A DNA stretch of 64,000 bases from Labrenzia sp. PHM005 (GCF_006517275.1 NZ_CP041191.1:2599001-2663000), one strand, 5' to 3'; shown: positions 1 to 9,642, numbered from the stretch's first letter. Translations and numbers: made by a program. Notes: generated by a model not told the origin, from the sequence alone.

Positions 1-230
1 GCTTCGGACATCCGCCGGGAAACCAGCTGATAGTGGCGCTCCATAAACACAAAGGCGATCACGGATTGCAGGATAACAACCGGGATCACAATGATGAGGA
101 AGGTTCGCGTGTAGAGGCCCTTGGGCATGACCCGGTACAGAAAACGGGACACGCGCCGATAGCCACGATGAACCGTTTGAAGGGGCAGATACGGGGTAAA
201 CCTCTGGAGAAGCCTCTCAATGCTTGCCAT
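1..230 (-). CDS. Sensor histidine kinase, N-terminal fragment (cut by window edge)
   Basis: About 76 residues are visible, starting MASIERLLQRF. A membrane segment (LIIVIPVVILQSVIAFVFM) follows at about residues 43-61, then a basic stretch (ERHYQLVSRRMSE), which is the usual start of an EnvZ-like inner-membrane kinase. The ATG at 230 is the only start in this frame because an in-frame stop lies 18 bases upstream. It begins 11 bases after the response-regulator stop, so the two are very likely co-transcribed as a cognate pair. The HAMP, dimerisation and ATPase domains lie outside the window, so kinase identity rests on the N-terminus and the context. Confidence 0.75.
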   Translation of the reverse strand, partial: MASIERLLQRFTPYLPLQTVHRGYRRVSRFLYRVMPKGLYTRTFLIIVIPVVILQSVIAFVFMERHYQLVSRRMSE

Positions 231-241
231 ACGTGCGGAGC

Positions 242-940
242 CTAGTCACATGCGAGCCGGTAACCGATGCCGCGGACCGTTTGCAGAAATATCGGATTTC
301 CAGGATCTTCTTCAATTTTCCGCCGTAGGCGATTGATTTGAACGTCGACTGTGCGTTCTCCTAGGCCGCTGTCATCGCCAACGATCTTGTGCCGCGGAAC
401 AGTCGCGCCCGGCTGCTCAGCAAAGATCGACAAGATTTGTTTTTCCCGGTCGGTCAAGCGGATGGATTTATCGCCATTCTTCAACTCACCGCGAGAGGTA
501 TTGTAGCAGAAGGGGCCAAACCGTATTTCGGTGACGGTGGTCGGCGGCTGATACTGGCCGCGCCGCAAGATGGCGCCGATCCGCAACAGGAGTTCTTTCG
601 GCTCAAAGGGTTTTCCCAGATAATCATCAACACCGGCCTCCAATCCCGCGATGCGATCCGGGGCGTCGGTCCTGGCCGTCAGCATCAAGATCGGGACCTG
701 GGATGTCTGGCGCAGGGACGCGGCGAGCTCTGTGCCTGTTTCACCCGGCATCATGACGTCCAGGATAATGAGGTCGAACTCCAGGCCGGACAGGCATACC
801 CGTGCTTCTGCCGCATTGGCCGCTGCCGACACCCGGTAACCATTGTCTTTTAAAAGCCGCCCAAGAAGATCTCGGATCCGGCTGTCGTCATCCACCAAAA
901 GCAAGTGGGGTGCATTGTCTTCGGGAGCGGTCGCGTTCAT
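242..940 (-). CDS. OmpR-family response regulator (PetR-like)
   Basis: 232 residues. The receiver domain (about 12-125) has the acidic pair D17/D18, phospho-acceptor D61 (LIILDVMMPGE), T88 and K110 (GKPFEPKELL). A winged-helix DNA-binding domain follows (about 140-230, with RTVDVQINRLRRKIEEDP near its recognition helix). It lies 51 bases downstream of a MarR-type gene and directly upstream of a histidine-kinase gene on the same strand. MarR, then OmpR-type regulator, then kinase next to ilvE resembles the petP-petR arrangement of Rhodobacter, where PetR is needed for cytochrome bc1-dependent growth. Orthology is an inference and the target here is unknown. Confidence 0.9.
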   Translation of the reverse strand: MNATAPEDNAPHLLLVDDDSRIRDLLGRLLKDNGYRVSAAANAAEARVCLSGLEFDLIILDVMMPGETGTELAASLRQTSQVPILMLTARTDAPDRIAGLEAGVDDYLGKPFEPKELLLRIGAILRRGQYQPPTTVTEIRFGPFCYNTSRGELKNGDKSIRLTDREKQILSIFAEQPGATVPRHKIVGDDSGLGERTVDVQINRLRRKIEEDPGNPIFLQTVRGIGYRLACD

Positions 941-991
941 TACCGGTCACGTTTCCTTCCAAACACAGGCATCGGCCGGAGCCGGTCAATC

Positions 992-1543
992 TTACAGGTC
1001 ATACGAACTGCGTATCAGTCCGATGATGTCATCCCGGGCTTCCGGATCAATCACTTGCAACAAAAAACGCCGGACGACTTTATCGGCCCCATCTGGCAAT
1101 CCAATTAGGGCACGTTCAAGGCGGTTTTGTTGCAAACGGGCCAGGTCGTCCGCCAGTGCTCGGCCCTGATCAGTCGTATAGAGCAGACGCTGGCGGCGGT
1201 CATGCGGTCCTTCACGCTGTTCGATGATCCCGGCATCGACGAGTTGCTTCAAAACCCGACCGAGGCTTTGTTTGGTAATCCGCAAGATTGCAAGCAGATC
1301 CGTCACCATGATCCCTGGATTGCGTTCCACGAAATGGAGAACTCTGTGGTGCGCCCGGCCAAAATCATATTCGGCCAGAACATCGTCCGGATCGCCGGTA
1401 AAATCCCGGTAAGCAAAGAATAAAAGCTCGATCAAATCATAAGGAACGGCATCTACAGGATCCCCTTCATCTCCTGCCGGTGCCAGCCGACTCATTTTAT
1501 TGGATTTGGAGGGTAAGGAAGCTTTGAAATTTATGTCAGTCAT
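992..1543 (-). CDS. MarR-family regulator (PetP-like)
   Basis: 183 residues with a winged-helix core at about 65-140. The stretch RITKQSLGRVLKQLVDAGII is the recognition-helix region and the DRRQRLL wing is typical of MarR proteins. The N-terminal 35 residues are polar and probably flexible. It is the first gene of the block reading MarR, response regulator, kinase on the minus strand. A 13-base palindrome overlaps its start codon (1538-1550), which would suit autoregulation. The similarity to PetP of Rhodobacter is from memory of the family. No strong Shine-Dalgarno is seen ahead of the ATG. Confidence 0.87.
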   Translation of the reverse strand: MTDINFKASLPSKSNKMSRLAPAGDEGDPVDAVPYDLIELLFFAYRDFTGDPDDVLAEYDFGRAHHRVLHFVERNPGIMVTDLLAILRITKQSLGRVLKQLVDAGIIEQREGPHDRRQRLLYTTDQGRALADDLARLQQNRLERALIGLPDGADKVVRRFLLQVIDPEARDDIIGLIRSSYDL

Positions 1544-1550
1544 ATTGACT
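1538..1550. promoter_or_regulatory. Palindrome overlapping the petP-like start codon
   Basis: AGTCA-TAT-TGACT is a perfect 5+5 inverted repeat that includes the start codon of the MarR-type gene (1541-1543 on the minus strand). MarR dimers commonly bind such short palindromes over their own promoter or initiation region, so it is a candidate autoregulatory operator. Repeats this short also occur by chance. Confidence 0.3.
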
Positions 1551-1790
1551 TATTTCGGACCGATTGTTACTTGTTGACGGCGGCGCGCGAAATGATTGGT
1601 CGTTTTGTTGCTTTTTTCAGCATTTACTGACAAACGAATCCAATCAGGATCGGCGCGCTTCTCAAGGATACCGATAGTTGACGTGCTGTGCAAAAGATAC
1701 AGCCATTCGATGGGCCTTCTTTCGCCAGAGCCAATTGAATAGCAACTAGATAATGAAAACATGCTCTATAGAGCGGGCGGGAGTTAAGAA

Positions 1791-2696
1791 ATGGCTGGAA
1801 AGCCCTTTGATCAGCTTACGGGTGATATCTGGTATGATGGCACCTTCGTGCCCTGGTCGGATGCCAAACTGCATGTCTTGAGCCATGGACTGCACTACGG
1901 CAGCAGCGTGTTCGAAGGCGAGCGCGCCTATGGCGGCCGTATTTTCAAGTCCGAAGAACATACGGAACGTCTTCTAGCCTCTGGGCGTGAACTCGGGTTC
2001 GAAATTCCCTGGACAGCGGAACAGATCAACGCTGCCAAAGAAGAAACTCTGGCACGCATGAACCTGACCGATGCTTATCTTCGCCCGGTTGCTTGGCGCG
2101 GCAGCGAGATGATGGGTATTTCGGCGCAAAAGAACACCATTCACCTCGCGATCGCTGCTTGGGAATGGCCGAGCTATTTTGCACCGGAAGAACGCCTGAA
2201 GGGCATCCGCCTCGACATGGCGGACTACCGCCGTCCGGACCCGAAAACCGCGCCATTTAAGGCAAAAGCGGCCGGGCTTTACATGATCTGCACCATTTCC
2301 AAGCATGCAGCCGAGGCCAAGGGGTATACCGATGCCTTGATGCTGGACTGGCGCGGTCAGGTCGCAGAAGCAACCGGTGCCAATGTGTTCTTCATCAAGG
2401 ATGGAAAGATCCATACGCCAACACCGGACTGTTTCCTGAACGGTATCACCCGTCAGACTGTTATCGGCCTTGCCCGGGACCGGGGTATTGAGGTTGTTGA
2501 GCGGGTGATCATGCCCGATGAGCTCTCTAGCTTTGAACAGTGCTTCGTGACCGGTACGGCGGCTGAAGTGACCCCGGTGTCCGAGATTGCGGGGAACAAC
2601 TATGAAGTTGGCGAGATCATCAAGACACTGATGGAAGATTATGACGCGGCTGTTCGTCCGCAAGCCGGCGAGCTGAAAACGGCTGCCACAGGCTGA
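1791..2696 (+). CDS. ilvE: Branched-chain amino-acid aminotransferase
   Basis: 301 residues, fold-type IV PLP transaminase. It interconverts Val/Leu/Ile and their 2-oxo acids using glutamate/2-oxoglutarate in the cytosol. Family signatures are LHYGSSVFEGERAYGG near residues 35-49, the PLP-lysine region FKAKAAGLY (K159 by alignment with E. coli IlvE), EATGANVFFIKDG (193-205) and the phosphate-binding FVTGTAAEVTPV near the C-terminus. The ATG is preceded by GGGAG with suitable spacing. It is divergent from the MarR/response-regulator block and followed at once by a strong terminator, so it is monocistronic. Confidence 0.95.
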   Translation: MAGKPFDQLTGDIWYDGTFVPWSDAKLHVLSHGLHYGSSVFEGERAYGGRIFKSEEHTERLLASGRELGFEIPWTAEQINAAKEETLARMNLTDAYLRPVAWRGSEMMGISAQKNTIHLAIAAWEWPSYFAPEERLKGIRLDMADYRRPDPKTAPFKAKAAGLYMICTISKHAAEAKGYTDALMLDWRGQVAEATGANVFFIKDGKIHTPTPDCFLNGITRQTVIGLARDRGIEVVERVIMPDELSSFEQCFVTGTAAEVTPVSEIAGNNYEVGEIIKTLMEDYDAAVRPQAGELKTAATG

Positions 2697-2720
2697 GTAC
2701 AGTACTGTTCCTGAACTTGA

Positions 2721-2746
2721 AAGGCGGCCTCGGGCCGCCTTTTTTA
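2721..2746 (+). terminator. Rho-independent terminator of ilvE
   Basis: A perfect 9-bp stem (AAGGCGGCC/GGCCGCCTT) with a 3-base loop, followed by TTTTT. The stop codon of the convergent RND gene (2744-2746) lies in the T-tract, so the hairpin may end transcription from both sides. Confidence 0.92.
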
Positions 2747-5700
2747 TGTGCGGTTGCCGGTGAGCGGCTTGCGGCCGCGGATCTTGGCAAGGCGCCGACC
2801 ACTGCTGACCGCCATGCCGGCATCATGCTGGATCGCAAGCAGGGCAGGGGTTATCGAAATCACCAGAAACAAACCAACCGCCAGCCCATAGGACAGGGTG
2901 ATGACCGTGGGCAGCAAAAACTGCGCTTGACGGCTGGTTTCAAACAGTAACGGCGCGAGCCCGAAGACGGTTGTGGCGCTGGTCAGAATCACCGGACGCA
3001 GCCTGTCGCTGACACCATTGATTAGGGCTTTCTTGAACGGCTGGCTCTTGGCGTAGTCGTCAATCGTCGTAACCAGAACGATGCTGTCGTTGATGATGAT
3101 TCCGGACATGCCAATGAAACCGACCACGGAGAACATCGATAAGGGAATGCCATGCAGGTAATGCCCCCACAACATACCAATCGCGCCAAAGGGGATAATT
3201 AGCATGATGGTCAGTGGCCGGGTCCAGGATTCAAAAATCCAGGCAAGTGTCAGATAGATTCCGGCAAGACAGAGAGCAAAACCAAACATGGCGTCGGTGA
3301 GGAAGCTGCTTTCCTGTTCGGCTAGACCTCGGACTTCGCTTTCAACATCAAATTCCGCTGCCAGCTGCGGCAAGAACTCTTCAGTCAGGCGTTTCATGAC
3401 CAAGCTGGCGGCTTCCGGGTCGTCTTCGGAGATGTCTCCGGTCACCTGGAGGGTTTTCAATCCGTCGGTGCGCCGAACCGAAGCAAAGCCGTAACTGCTG
3501 GACACTTCGACGATTTCGTTCAGTGGCACATAGGCGCCTGCATTTGTTCGGATACGTGTGGTGTAGAGAAACGCAGAATCGACTTCGTCATCCGGCATCA
3601 AGATTTTTACGGTCGCAGTCCGGCGGCCGACTGGGAACTCGGCAACTTCGACACCTTCCAACCGGTTGCGCAGGATCCGGGCAACATCGTCGGTGTTAAA
3701 ACCGAGTGCTTCACCGCGCGGAGTGAGAGTAAGGTTCAATTCAGGTTTGTCGTAGGCGAGGGTATCTTCCAGACCGCTCACCCCATCCAAAGATGACAAT
3801 GCAAGCTTCAGGCTTTCAGCCGCAGCCTTCAATGTTTCTGTAGAGGCGCCGTACAGCCGGATATCTATTGCATCTCCACCGGGACCGGAATGGTCTCCGC
3901 GCACAGACAGAATTTCCAAAAGTGGCGGGCGGTTAATTTCCTTGCGCCAATCCCGAATAAATCCATAGGCCGAATAGGGGCGCAGATCTGGATCGATCAA
4001 TTCGATCGAAATACCACCGAGCAGATCCGCATCTTTGGTGTCTGCACCAGCCAGACCACGGCCAGCAGTGCCGCCGACAACCGTCAGTGCGAATTTTATC
4101 GGATTGGAGCCGTATTCGTCTTCATACCGCTGCCCGGCGGTATAAAGCGCTCGTTCCAATTCCTTGACCATGTCCTTGGTGTTGGCCCGGTCTGCCCCTG
4201 GCACCATGGCAAAACTTGCCGAAATCACAGTCCGTTCCGGAGCATTAAAAAACCGCCAGCGAACCGAACCATCAAAAAACAGCGACAGCGATAGAGCCAA
4301 TATCATCACCGCAAAACCGAGAGTGGGATAGCGTGCGGTGATGACCCAGGACATAACGCGCCGGAATATGTTCTCGCGGTACCAGACAAAGGCGCGATTA
4401 AACATGCGGTTCGGCCAGTCATACCAATGCTGCTTCTTGCTGGCGGCAAGGGAATGGCGCATATGAGCCGGTAGAATTAAAAAAGATTCGACCAGACTGG
4501 CGATCAAGACAACGGACACCGTGAACGGAATGTCCGCTATGAGGGTGCCAAACCGTCCGCCGATGGCAACCAGGCCCGCGAATGCGATCAATGTGGTGAT
4601 GGATGCGCTGAACACGGGCGCTGTCATTCGCCGGGCGGCGAGACTGGCAGCTTCCGCGGGCGAATACCCCCTCCGGTGCAAGAAATCTGCATGCTCCCCG
4701 ACAACAATGGCGTCATCAACGACGATGCCGAGGCAGATGATCAGGGCAAAGACCGACACCATATTGAGGGTCAGTCCAAAGAAATACATCAACCCAATGG
4801 TGGCCGTCATGGCGACCGGAATACCTGCGGCAACCCAAAAGGCTGTTCTTGAGGAGAGAAACAGAAACAAGAAAGCCAGTACCAGCCCCAATCCGAACAA
4901 TCCGTTTTCGATCAGGATGCTCAACCGGTCGATGATGTTTTGCGAGCGGGTTCGTGTCAGCTGAACTACGACGCCTTCTGGAAGGGATTCTTGATACTCC
5001 GCCGTAATCCGCTCCACTTCCCTTTGGATGGAAATCGTATCACCCTGTGCGCTTCGGTCGACCCGCAAGACGACGGCCGGCATGCCCTTATGGAAATAGG
5101 CCCGGCCACTTTCGACACCTTCAGTTTGGATATCAGCCACGTTTCGAAGGTGCAGTTTCTCGCCCTGTGCCGGAGCCTTGAGGACGATTTCACCGAGTTC
5201 CTGCTCACTGCGGCGGTTTTGCCCCGTTCTGAGGCGCGCACTGCCACCGCTGACATCGCCAGCGGGAGTAGTCTCCATTTCGGCCGCCACAACATCTGCG
5301 ATGCCATTGATGGTCAGGCCATGCTGGATCAGCATGGCTTCGCCCACATTCACGCGGATGATTGGGTTTTCTAAGCCGCGCAGGCTTACGCGGGTCACGC
5401 CTTCGCGGAACAACTGTGTTTGCAAGTCTTCGGCGAACCGGGCGAGCTGGTCGATGTCTACAGGACCGTAGATGACAACATCGGTCACTCGGTCGCGATA
5501 AACACCCCGGGTGATGACGGGTTCGTCTATTCCATCTGGAAGACTGGACCGGGCCTGGTCCACGGCGGCTTTGACGTCGTCCGTCGCCTGGCCCATGTCC
5601 CAGCCGTCTTCGAACTTCAGTTCGATGCTGGCCCGGCCCTCACGGGCAACGGAGGTCGCCTCATCGACGCCATTGATCGACAGCAACTGCGGGCCCAGAA

Positions 5701-5923
5701 TTTCAACAACCGCTTGGTCCATATCCTCAGGGCCGGCCCCTGACCAGGAAATGTCGATATCGACATCTTCACGCACAAAATCAGGAAAGAACTGGGTCCG
5801 GATTTGAGTTCCTGCGGCTATTCCGAATAGCAGCATCAACAGTAGCAGGAGATTGGCTGCCGTGCGGTGCTGAACCATGTAGTCCAGAAACGATGCGAAA
5901 CGCGGACCTCCCGGGGAGCGCAT
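2744..5923 (-). CDS. RND-family efflux pump, inner-membrane subunit
   Basis: 1059 residues, the normal length for AcrB/MexB-type HAE transporters that export drugs, detergents or lipophilic compounds using the proton gradient. TM1 is at about 21-38. A large periplasmic loop follows, then a TM cluster with the proton-relay motif LGIVVDDAIVVGE (Asp pair at about 403-404). A second periplasmic loop and a second TM cluster follow. It is the second gene of a two-gene operon, 46 bases after its periplasmic adaptor. No outer-membrane factor gene is adjacent, so a TolC-like protein would come from elsewhere. The substrate cannot be told from sequence. Confidence 0.93.
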   Translation of the reverse strand: MRSPGGPRFASFLDYMVQHRTAANLLLLLMLLFGIAAGTQIRTQFFPDFVREDVDIDISWSGAGPEDMDQAVVEILGPQLLSINGVDEATSVAREGRASIELKFEDGWDMGQATDDVKAAVDQARSSLPDGIDEPVITRGVYRDRVTDVVIYGPVDIDQLARFAEDLQTQLFREGVTRVSLRGLENPIIRVNVGEAMLIQHGLTINGIADVVAAEMETTPAGDVSGGSARLRTGQNRRSEQELGEIVLKAPAQGEKLHLRNVADIQTEGVESGRAYFHKGMPAVVLRVDRSAQGDTISIQREVERITAEYQESLPEGVVVQLTRTRSQNIIDRLSILIENGLFGLGLVLAFLFLFLSSRTAFWVAAGIPVAMTATIGLMYFFGLTLNMVSVFALIICLGIVVDDAIVVGEHADFLHRRGYSPAEAASLAARRMTAPVFSASITTLIAFAGLVAIGGRFGTLIADIPFTVSVVLIASLVESFLILPAHMRHSLAASKKQHWYDWPNRMFNRAFVWYRENIFRRVMSWVITARYPTLGFAVMILALSLSLFFDGSVRWRFFNAPERTVISASFAMVPGADRANTKDMVKELERALYTAGQRYEDEYGSNPIKFALTVVGGTAGRGLAGADTKDADLLGGISIELIDPDLRPYSAYGFIRDWRKEINRPPLLEILSVRGDHSGPGGDAIDIRLYGASTETLKAAAESLKLALSSLDGVSGLEDTLAYDKPELNLTLTPRGEALGFNTDDVARILRNRLEGVEVAEFPVGRRTATVKILMPDDEVDSAFLYTTRIRTNAGAYVPLNEIVEVSSSYGFASVRRTDGLKTLQVTGDISEDDPEAASLVMKRLTEEFLPQLAAEFDVESEVRGLAEQESSFLTDAMFGFALCLAGIYLTLAWIFESWTRPLTIMLIIPFGAIGMLWGHYLHGIPLSMFSVVGFIGMSGIIINDSIVLVTTIDDYAKSQPFKKALINGVSDRLRPVILTSATTVFGLAPLLFETSRQAQFLLPTVITLSYGLAVGLFLVISITPALLAIQHDAGMAVSSGRRLAKIRGRKPLTGNRT

Positions 5924-5969
5924 GATCAGTTACTCCGCCAAGGTTTTCGGGCGGCCGATATCATGCGTG

Positions 5970-7460
5970 TCATCCCCGGCGCTCCCGGCGCTGTTCCAGG
6001 CGCTCGATCAAGTCTTTGGGAACCATCGGCTTATTCAACAAGGCAAGAAGTTTTGCTTTGCGATGTTCGGGCATGTTGCTGTCGGCGAGTTGCTGGATCA
6101 GCGCTTCCCGCCGTTCCGGCTCTAGGGCGACCAGGTCACCGGGAGGTGTGGCTTCTCCCGATTGCGACAGAGCAGGATCAGTATCTTGTTTCAAATCTTT
6201 CTGGCGGGGTGTGACTTTTAGACCAGGACCAAGTTGAGGCAGGCGTTCACGCACATACGTTGCATTGAAGGGCACATTTGTCAGCACGACTTCATCGCTC
6301 ATCCGGCGCAGCACTTTGGCGGTAATTTCTTGCAGCCGGCTGTTTTCATCAACGAGCATCAAACGGCCGTCCTCGGTGATTGCCGCGGCTGGCACCACCG
6401 CGACACCGGTCAGTTCGGGCTCCTGAACCTCGACTTTGACAAAATCGCCCGGCCGCAAAACTGTCCCAGGGCCAATGTCGAGACTTGCAAACAGAGTTCG
6501 GCCTGCTTCGCCTTCTGCGACAACGGCAGCAGCGCGGTCGATATGCGCAGGAAGTGTCACGGACCGGGCGCCGAGTTCCAACGTGATGGTGACGGGCGCT
6601 TTGATCAAAGTACCGCTTTCATCAAGCAGGCGCGAGAACTCGCCGGTCGAAAGCGGAAAACGGACTTCAAGGGCTGCAGGGTCTATCAGAAGTGCGAGTG
6701 TTTCGGAGGGACTGACCCGCCGGCCAAGATTCGCATCGACGTCAGACAAATATCCCGCGAACGGCGCGGTGAGGGTGGTTTCTTCCAGAACTCGTAGAGC
6801 ATCTTCCATGGCCAGCTGAGCGCGCTGGACACTGAGATCCATACGTTCGACTTTCTTGCGCGCTGTGATGACCGACTGAAGCCGGTTGCTCAGAGCCTGT
6901 TCTAAAGACGCAACCGCAAGCTCTTCGGTTTCCACCTGTACTGCGGTCGAATAGCCCTTATCCCTGAGCTGGAGTTGCCGCTCGAGCGCTTGTTTGCGCA
7001 AATTGAGTTGACGCCGGGCCGCTTCCAGTTCCTGTTCCGCTCCGACAATAGCTTCTTCTGCTTCCGTCTTCTGAGCTTCTGCATCGGCCAGTGCCGCTTC
7101 TGCATCAAGATACTGGAATTCGGCATTGGCCGGATCGATGCGTAGGAGCAGTTCACCTTCAGCGACCGCCGCGCCGTCCCGGAATTTGGTGGCAACTTCC
7201 ACAAGACGGCCTTCCGAACTTGCTCGCAACTGCAAGGTTCGCCAGCTTTCGATTGTACCGTAAGCGGTCGTTATCGGGGTCACAGTTTGAGGGATTAACT
7301 TGGCAACATTGACAGCGTAACTGCGTTCACGGGCTGGGCGGGACCGGGCAGGTTCTTCCGTTGTCACGGATTCATATAAACGGTAGGCACCAAAGCCTCC
7401 GAATCCGACCATAACTGCGATCAATGCCAAGCCGATCAGGCCGCGCACCAAAAATCGCAT
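5970..7460 (-). CDS. RND efflux periplasmic adaptor (membrane fusion protein)
   Basis: 496 residues. An N-terminal membrane anchor (about 5-28) is followed by a split lipoyl/barrel-sandwich domain around a long coiled-coil hairpin (about 110-220, rich in AEAQKTEAEEAIVGAEQELE-type heptads). A beta-barrel (LTAPFAGYLSDVDANLGRRV onward) and a membrane-proximal domain come next. It bridges the RND pump and an outer-membrane channel. Beyond the usual end there is an extra charged segment of about 60 residues, predicted helical (LEPERREALIQQL to LIERLEQRRERRG), that is unusual for the family. It is the first gene of the operon. Confidence 0.92.
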   Translation of the reverse strand: MRFLVRGLIGLALIAVMVGFGGFGAYRLYESVTTEEPARSRPARERSYAVNVAKLIPQTVTPITTAYGTIESWRTLQLRASSEGRLVEVATKFRDGAAVAEGELLLRIDPANAEFQYLDAEAALADAEAQKTEAEEAIVGAEQELEAARRQLNLRKQALERQLQLRDKGYSTAVQVETEELAVASLEQALSNRLQSVITARKKVERMDLSVQRAQLAMEDALRVLEETTLTAPFAGYLSDVDANLGRRVSPSETLALLIDPAALEVRFPLSTGEFSRLLDESGTLIKAPVTITLELGARSVTLPAHIDRAAAVVAEGEAGRTLFASLDIGPGTVLRPGDFVKVEVQEPELTGVAVVPAAAITEDGRLMLVDENSRLQEITAKVLRRMSDEVVLTNVPFNATYVRERLPQLGPGLKVTPRQKDLKQDTDPALSQSGEATPPGDLVALEPERREALIQQLADSNMPEHRKAKLLALLNKPMVPKDLIERLEQRRERRG

Positions 7461-7586
7461 TCACCTCTCCCACCATCGCTTGGACTTGCTGGCCTGTCAG
7501 GAGACCTCGGTCAACATGTAATGCTTTGTGCCTGTTTTACCATGTCTTTAAGGCGAGAACCTGAAAAGCTTGTAACCAGGTGTAAC

Positions 7587-7615
7587 AAAAAACCCGGCAC
7601 CAATGATGCCGGGTT
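7587..7615 (-). terminator. Rho-independent terminator of the outer-membrane protein gene
   Basis: On the minus strand AACCCGGCA and TGCCGGGTT form a perfect 9-bp stem around a 7-base loop, followed by TTTT, 24 bases after the stop of the 7640-8314 gene. Confidence 0.88.
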
Positions 7616-7639
7616 CTGTTGCCGTAAGGGCAGGGTTTC

Positions 7640-8314
7640 TTAGAATTTATACGCGATACCTGCGCGAACCTGGTGGTTGTTGAAGTCGGAGTTGACCCCC
7701 GTTCCACCGAGGTTGAAGTTCTGGTCACCGAAATCCTGGTAGGTGTAATCGAAGCGGGCAACAATATTGTTGGTAACCGCAGCTTCGGCGCCAGCCCCCA
7801 GGGTCCAGCCGAGCGCTGTTTTGCTGTCTTTAAAACCATTCGCGGAGGCTTCGAGATCGGCAAGGGCCAGACCACCGGCACCGTAGATCAGGTAACGGTC
7901 AAAGGCATATCCGAGACGGCCGCGGAAATTTGCGTTCCAGTCAGAGCTGGATTTCAGCGAAAGGCCGCCAACCGTGCCGCTTTTCTCAAGATCTGTCAGG
8001 TTGAAGTCCGTTTCCAGACCAACGACGATGTTCGGCGTGACCTGGAAATTGTATCCGGCATAAACACCACCACCGACACCATTGGTGCTGAAGTCGTTGC
8101 TCAGACCGCCGGTGGTATTGTCGAAGTTGCCGAACGCCCAACCAAGCTGACCACCGACATAAAGACCGGTCCAGTCAATCGAATGTTGTCCTGCCGGTGC
8201 CGCGTCATAGGCGGGCGCCGGGGCCGGAGCCTGCGGCAGGTCGGCTGCCAAGGCGGGCAATGTGCCTGCCGCGCTGGCTGTGAGGGCAAGACCTGCAAGT
8301 GCAAGACGGTTCAT
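7640..8314 (-). CDS. Outer-membrane beta-barrel protein (Omp25/Omp31-type)
   Basis: 224 residues. A cleavable signal peptide (MNRLALAGLALTASAAGTLPALA) and a short Pro/Ala linker precede an 8-strand barrel pattern beginning WTGLYVGGQLGWAFG. The protein ends in the C-terminal signature HQVRAGIAYKF, with the terminal Phe needed for BAM assembly. These are hallmarks of the Omp25/Omp31 surface proteins of Rhizobiales (OMP_b-brl), which maintain the envelope and can be immunodominant. The ATG is preceded by GGAG ten bases upstream. Monocistronic, with its own terminator. Confidence 0.92.
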   Translation of the reverse strand: MNRLALAGLALTASAAGTLPALAADLPQAPAPAPAYDAAPAGQHSIDWTGLYVGGQLGWAFGNFDNTTGGLSNDFSTNGVGGGVYAGYNFQVTPNIVVGLETDFNLTDLEKSGTVGGLSLKSSSDWNANFRGRLGYAFDRYLIYGAGGLALADLEASANGFKDSKTALGWTLGAGAEAAVTNNIVARFDYTYQDFGDQNFNLGGTGVNSDFNNHQVRAGIAYKF

Positions 8315-8634
8315 TGAAATTACTCCAAATCCACACTAATTCGTTCGTTCCAGACGGGCTTGATGCCGCGTCCACACTTCCCCCGCTCATTGATATGGGG
8401 ACCGTTTGTGGCGGATCAGGTCAGACAATGTGGAGTTTTGGTGACAAATGGCGGCAAATTTCTGTCAGGGTGAATGGGAAATTAAGTATTCAGCAATATG
8501 CGAAATTAGGGATTGAAGATCCTTGTTCGCAGCTTCCCCCGCACCAATCTATTGCGTATAACGCGCCCAACCGAAAACGCGCCGTTTGAATTGCCGCGCT
8601 TTTTTGACAACTCAGACCCGAACCGGAACTCAGA
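8315..8634. other. Divergent intergenic region between omp and the antiporter
   Basis: About 320 bases that must hold the promoters of both divergent genes. I see no convincing -35/-10 pair, no strong palindrome and no plausible small gene. Confidence 0.5.
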
Positions 8635-9642
8635 ATGCTGTTTGACTACATAAGCCTGGCAGGCGGATTGGTTGTGCTGATTATCGCCGGCGATGTGTTG
8701 GTCAGGGGGGCTGTTGGGATCGCCCAGCGGCTTGGCATTCCAAATCTGGTGATTGGCTTGACGATTGTGGCGTTCGGCACGTCGGCGCCTGAACTGGTGA
8801 TTTCGCTAAAAGCTGCCTTAAAAGATGCTGGTGGCATCGCCATCGGTAACGTTGTCGGGTCCAACATTGCCAATGTGCTTCTTGTTCTCGGCATGCCGGC
8901 ATTGATCGCCGCCACACCTTGCGGTGAACAGGGCGCAACGCGAACTGCCGTTTTCATGGTGGCGGTCACGCTGGTGTTCATCGCCCTTTGTTTCTATTCG
9001 CCCATTGGCCTCTGGGCTGGACTTCTGCTTCTGGCTCTTCTTGCTGTTTTCCTTGCCGGGTCGACGATTGCGGCCCGGCGTCATCGCAGGGATCTGAAGG
9101 CAGCAGCCAATGCAGCTGGAGCTGATGTTGCCACCGATAGTTTCGACGAAGACGAGTTGGAGGATGTCGATGACGTTCCCGATTCTGTCTGGATCGCTAT
9201 CATCTATATTGTCCTCGGGCTTGTCGGATTGCCTCTTGGAGCGCATTTCACCATCACAGGTGCTACCACGATCGCAACCGCCTGGGGCGTGAGCGAAGCG
9301 GTGATCGGCTTGACGGTGATTGCGCTTGGCACGTCCTTGCCGGAGCTTGCAACGACGGTGATGGCCGCCATCCGCCAGCATGGCGGCGTTGCGATTGGCA
9401 ATGTGATCGGCTCGAACATCTTCAATCTGCTGGCGATTATCGGTATCACGGCCGTGGTTGTTCCGATTGATGTGCCGCAAGAGGTGTTGAAACTCGATGT
9501 CTGGGTGATGCTGGCATGTGCCGTTCTTTTGACCGCGCTGGCCGGATTCAAGATCTGCCTTGGCAAAATCTCTGGCTTTGTGATGACAGCTGCCTATGCG
9601 CTTTACATCGCCAGTGTTTACATGCTGGGCTATGCTGGCTGA
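8635..9642 (+). CDS. Calcium/sodium antiporter, CaCA superfamily (YrbG-like)
   Basis: 335 residues and about ten TM helices in two inverted halves. The two alpha-repeats that form the ion site are clear: GTSAPELVISLKAA (about 50) with GNVVGSNIANVL, and GTSLPELATTVMAA (about 230) with GNVIGSNIFNLL. An acidic cytosolic loop (about 160-185, DSFDEDELEDVDDVPD) separates the halves. Family members exchange Ca2+ (or another cation) for Na+ or H+ across the inner membrane. No operon partner: uvrC starts 61 bases downstream and could be read through. Confidence 0.93.
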   Translation: MLFDYISLAGGLVVLIIAGDVLVRGAVGIAQRLGIPNLVIGLTIVAFGTSAPELVISLKAALKDAGGIAIGNVVGSNIANVLLVLGMPALIAATPCGEQGATRTAVFMVAVTLVFIALCFYSPIGLWAGLLLLALLAVFLAGSTIAARRHRRDLKAAANAAGADVATDSFDEDELEDVDDVPDSVWIAIIYIVLGLVGLPLGAHFTITGATTIATAWGVSEAVIGLTVIALGTSLPELATTVMAAIRQHGGVAIGNVIGSNIFNLLAIIGITAVVVPIDVPQEVLKLDVWVMLACAVLLTALAGFKICLGKISGFVMTAAYALYIASVYMLGYAG

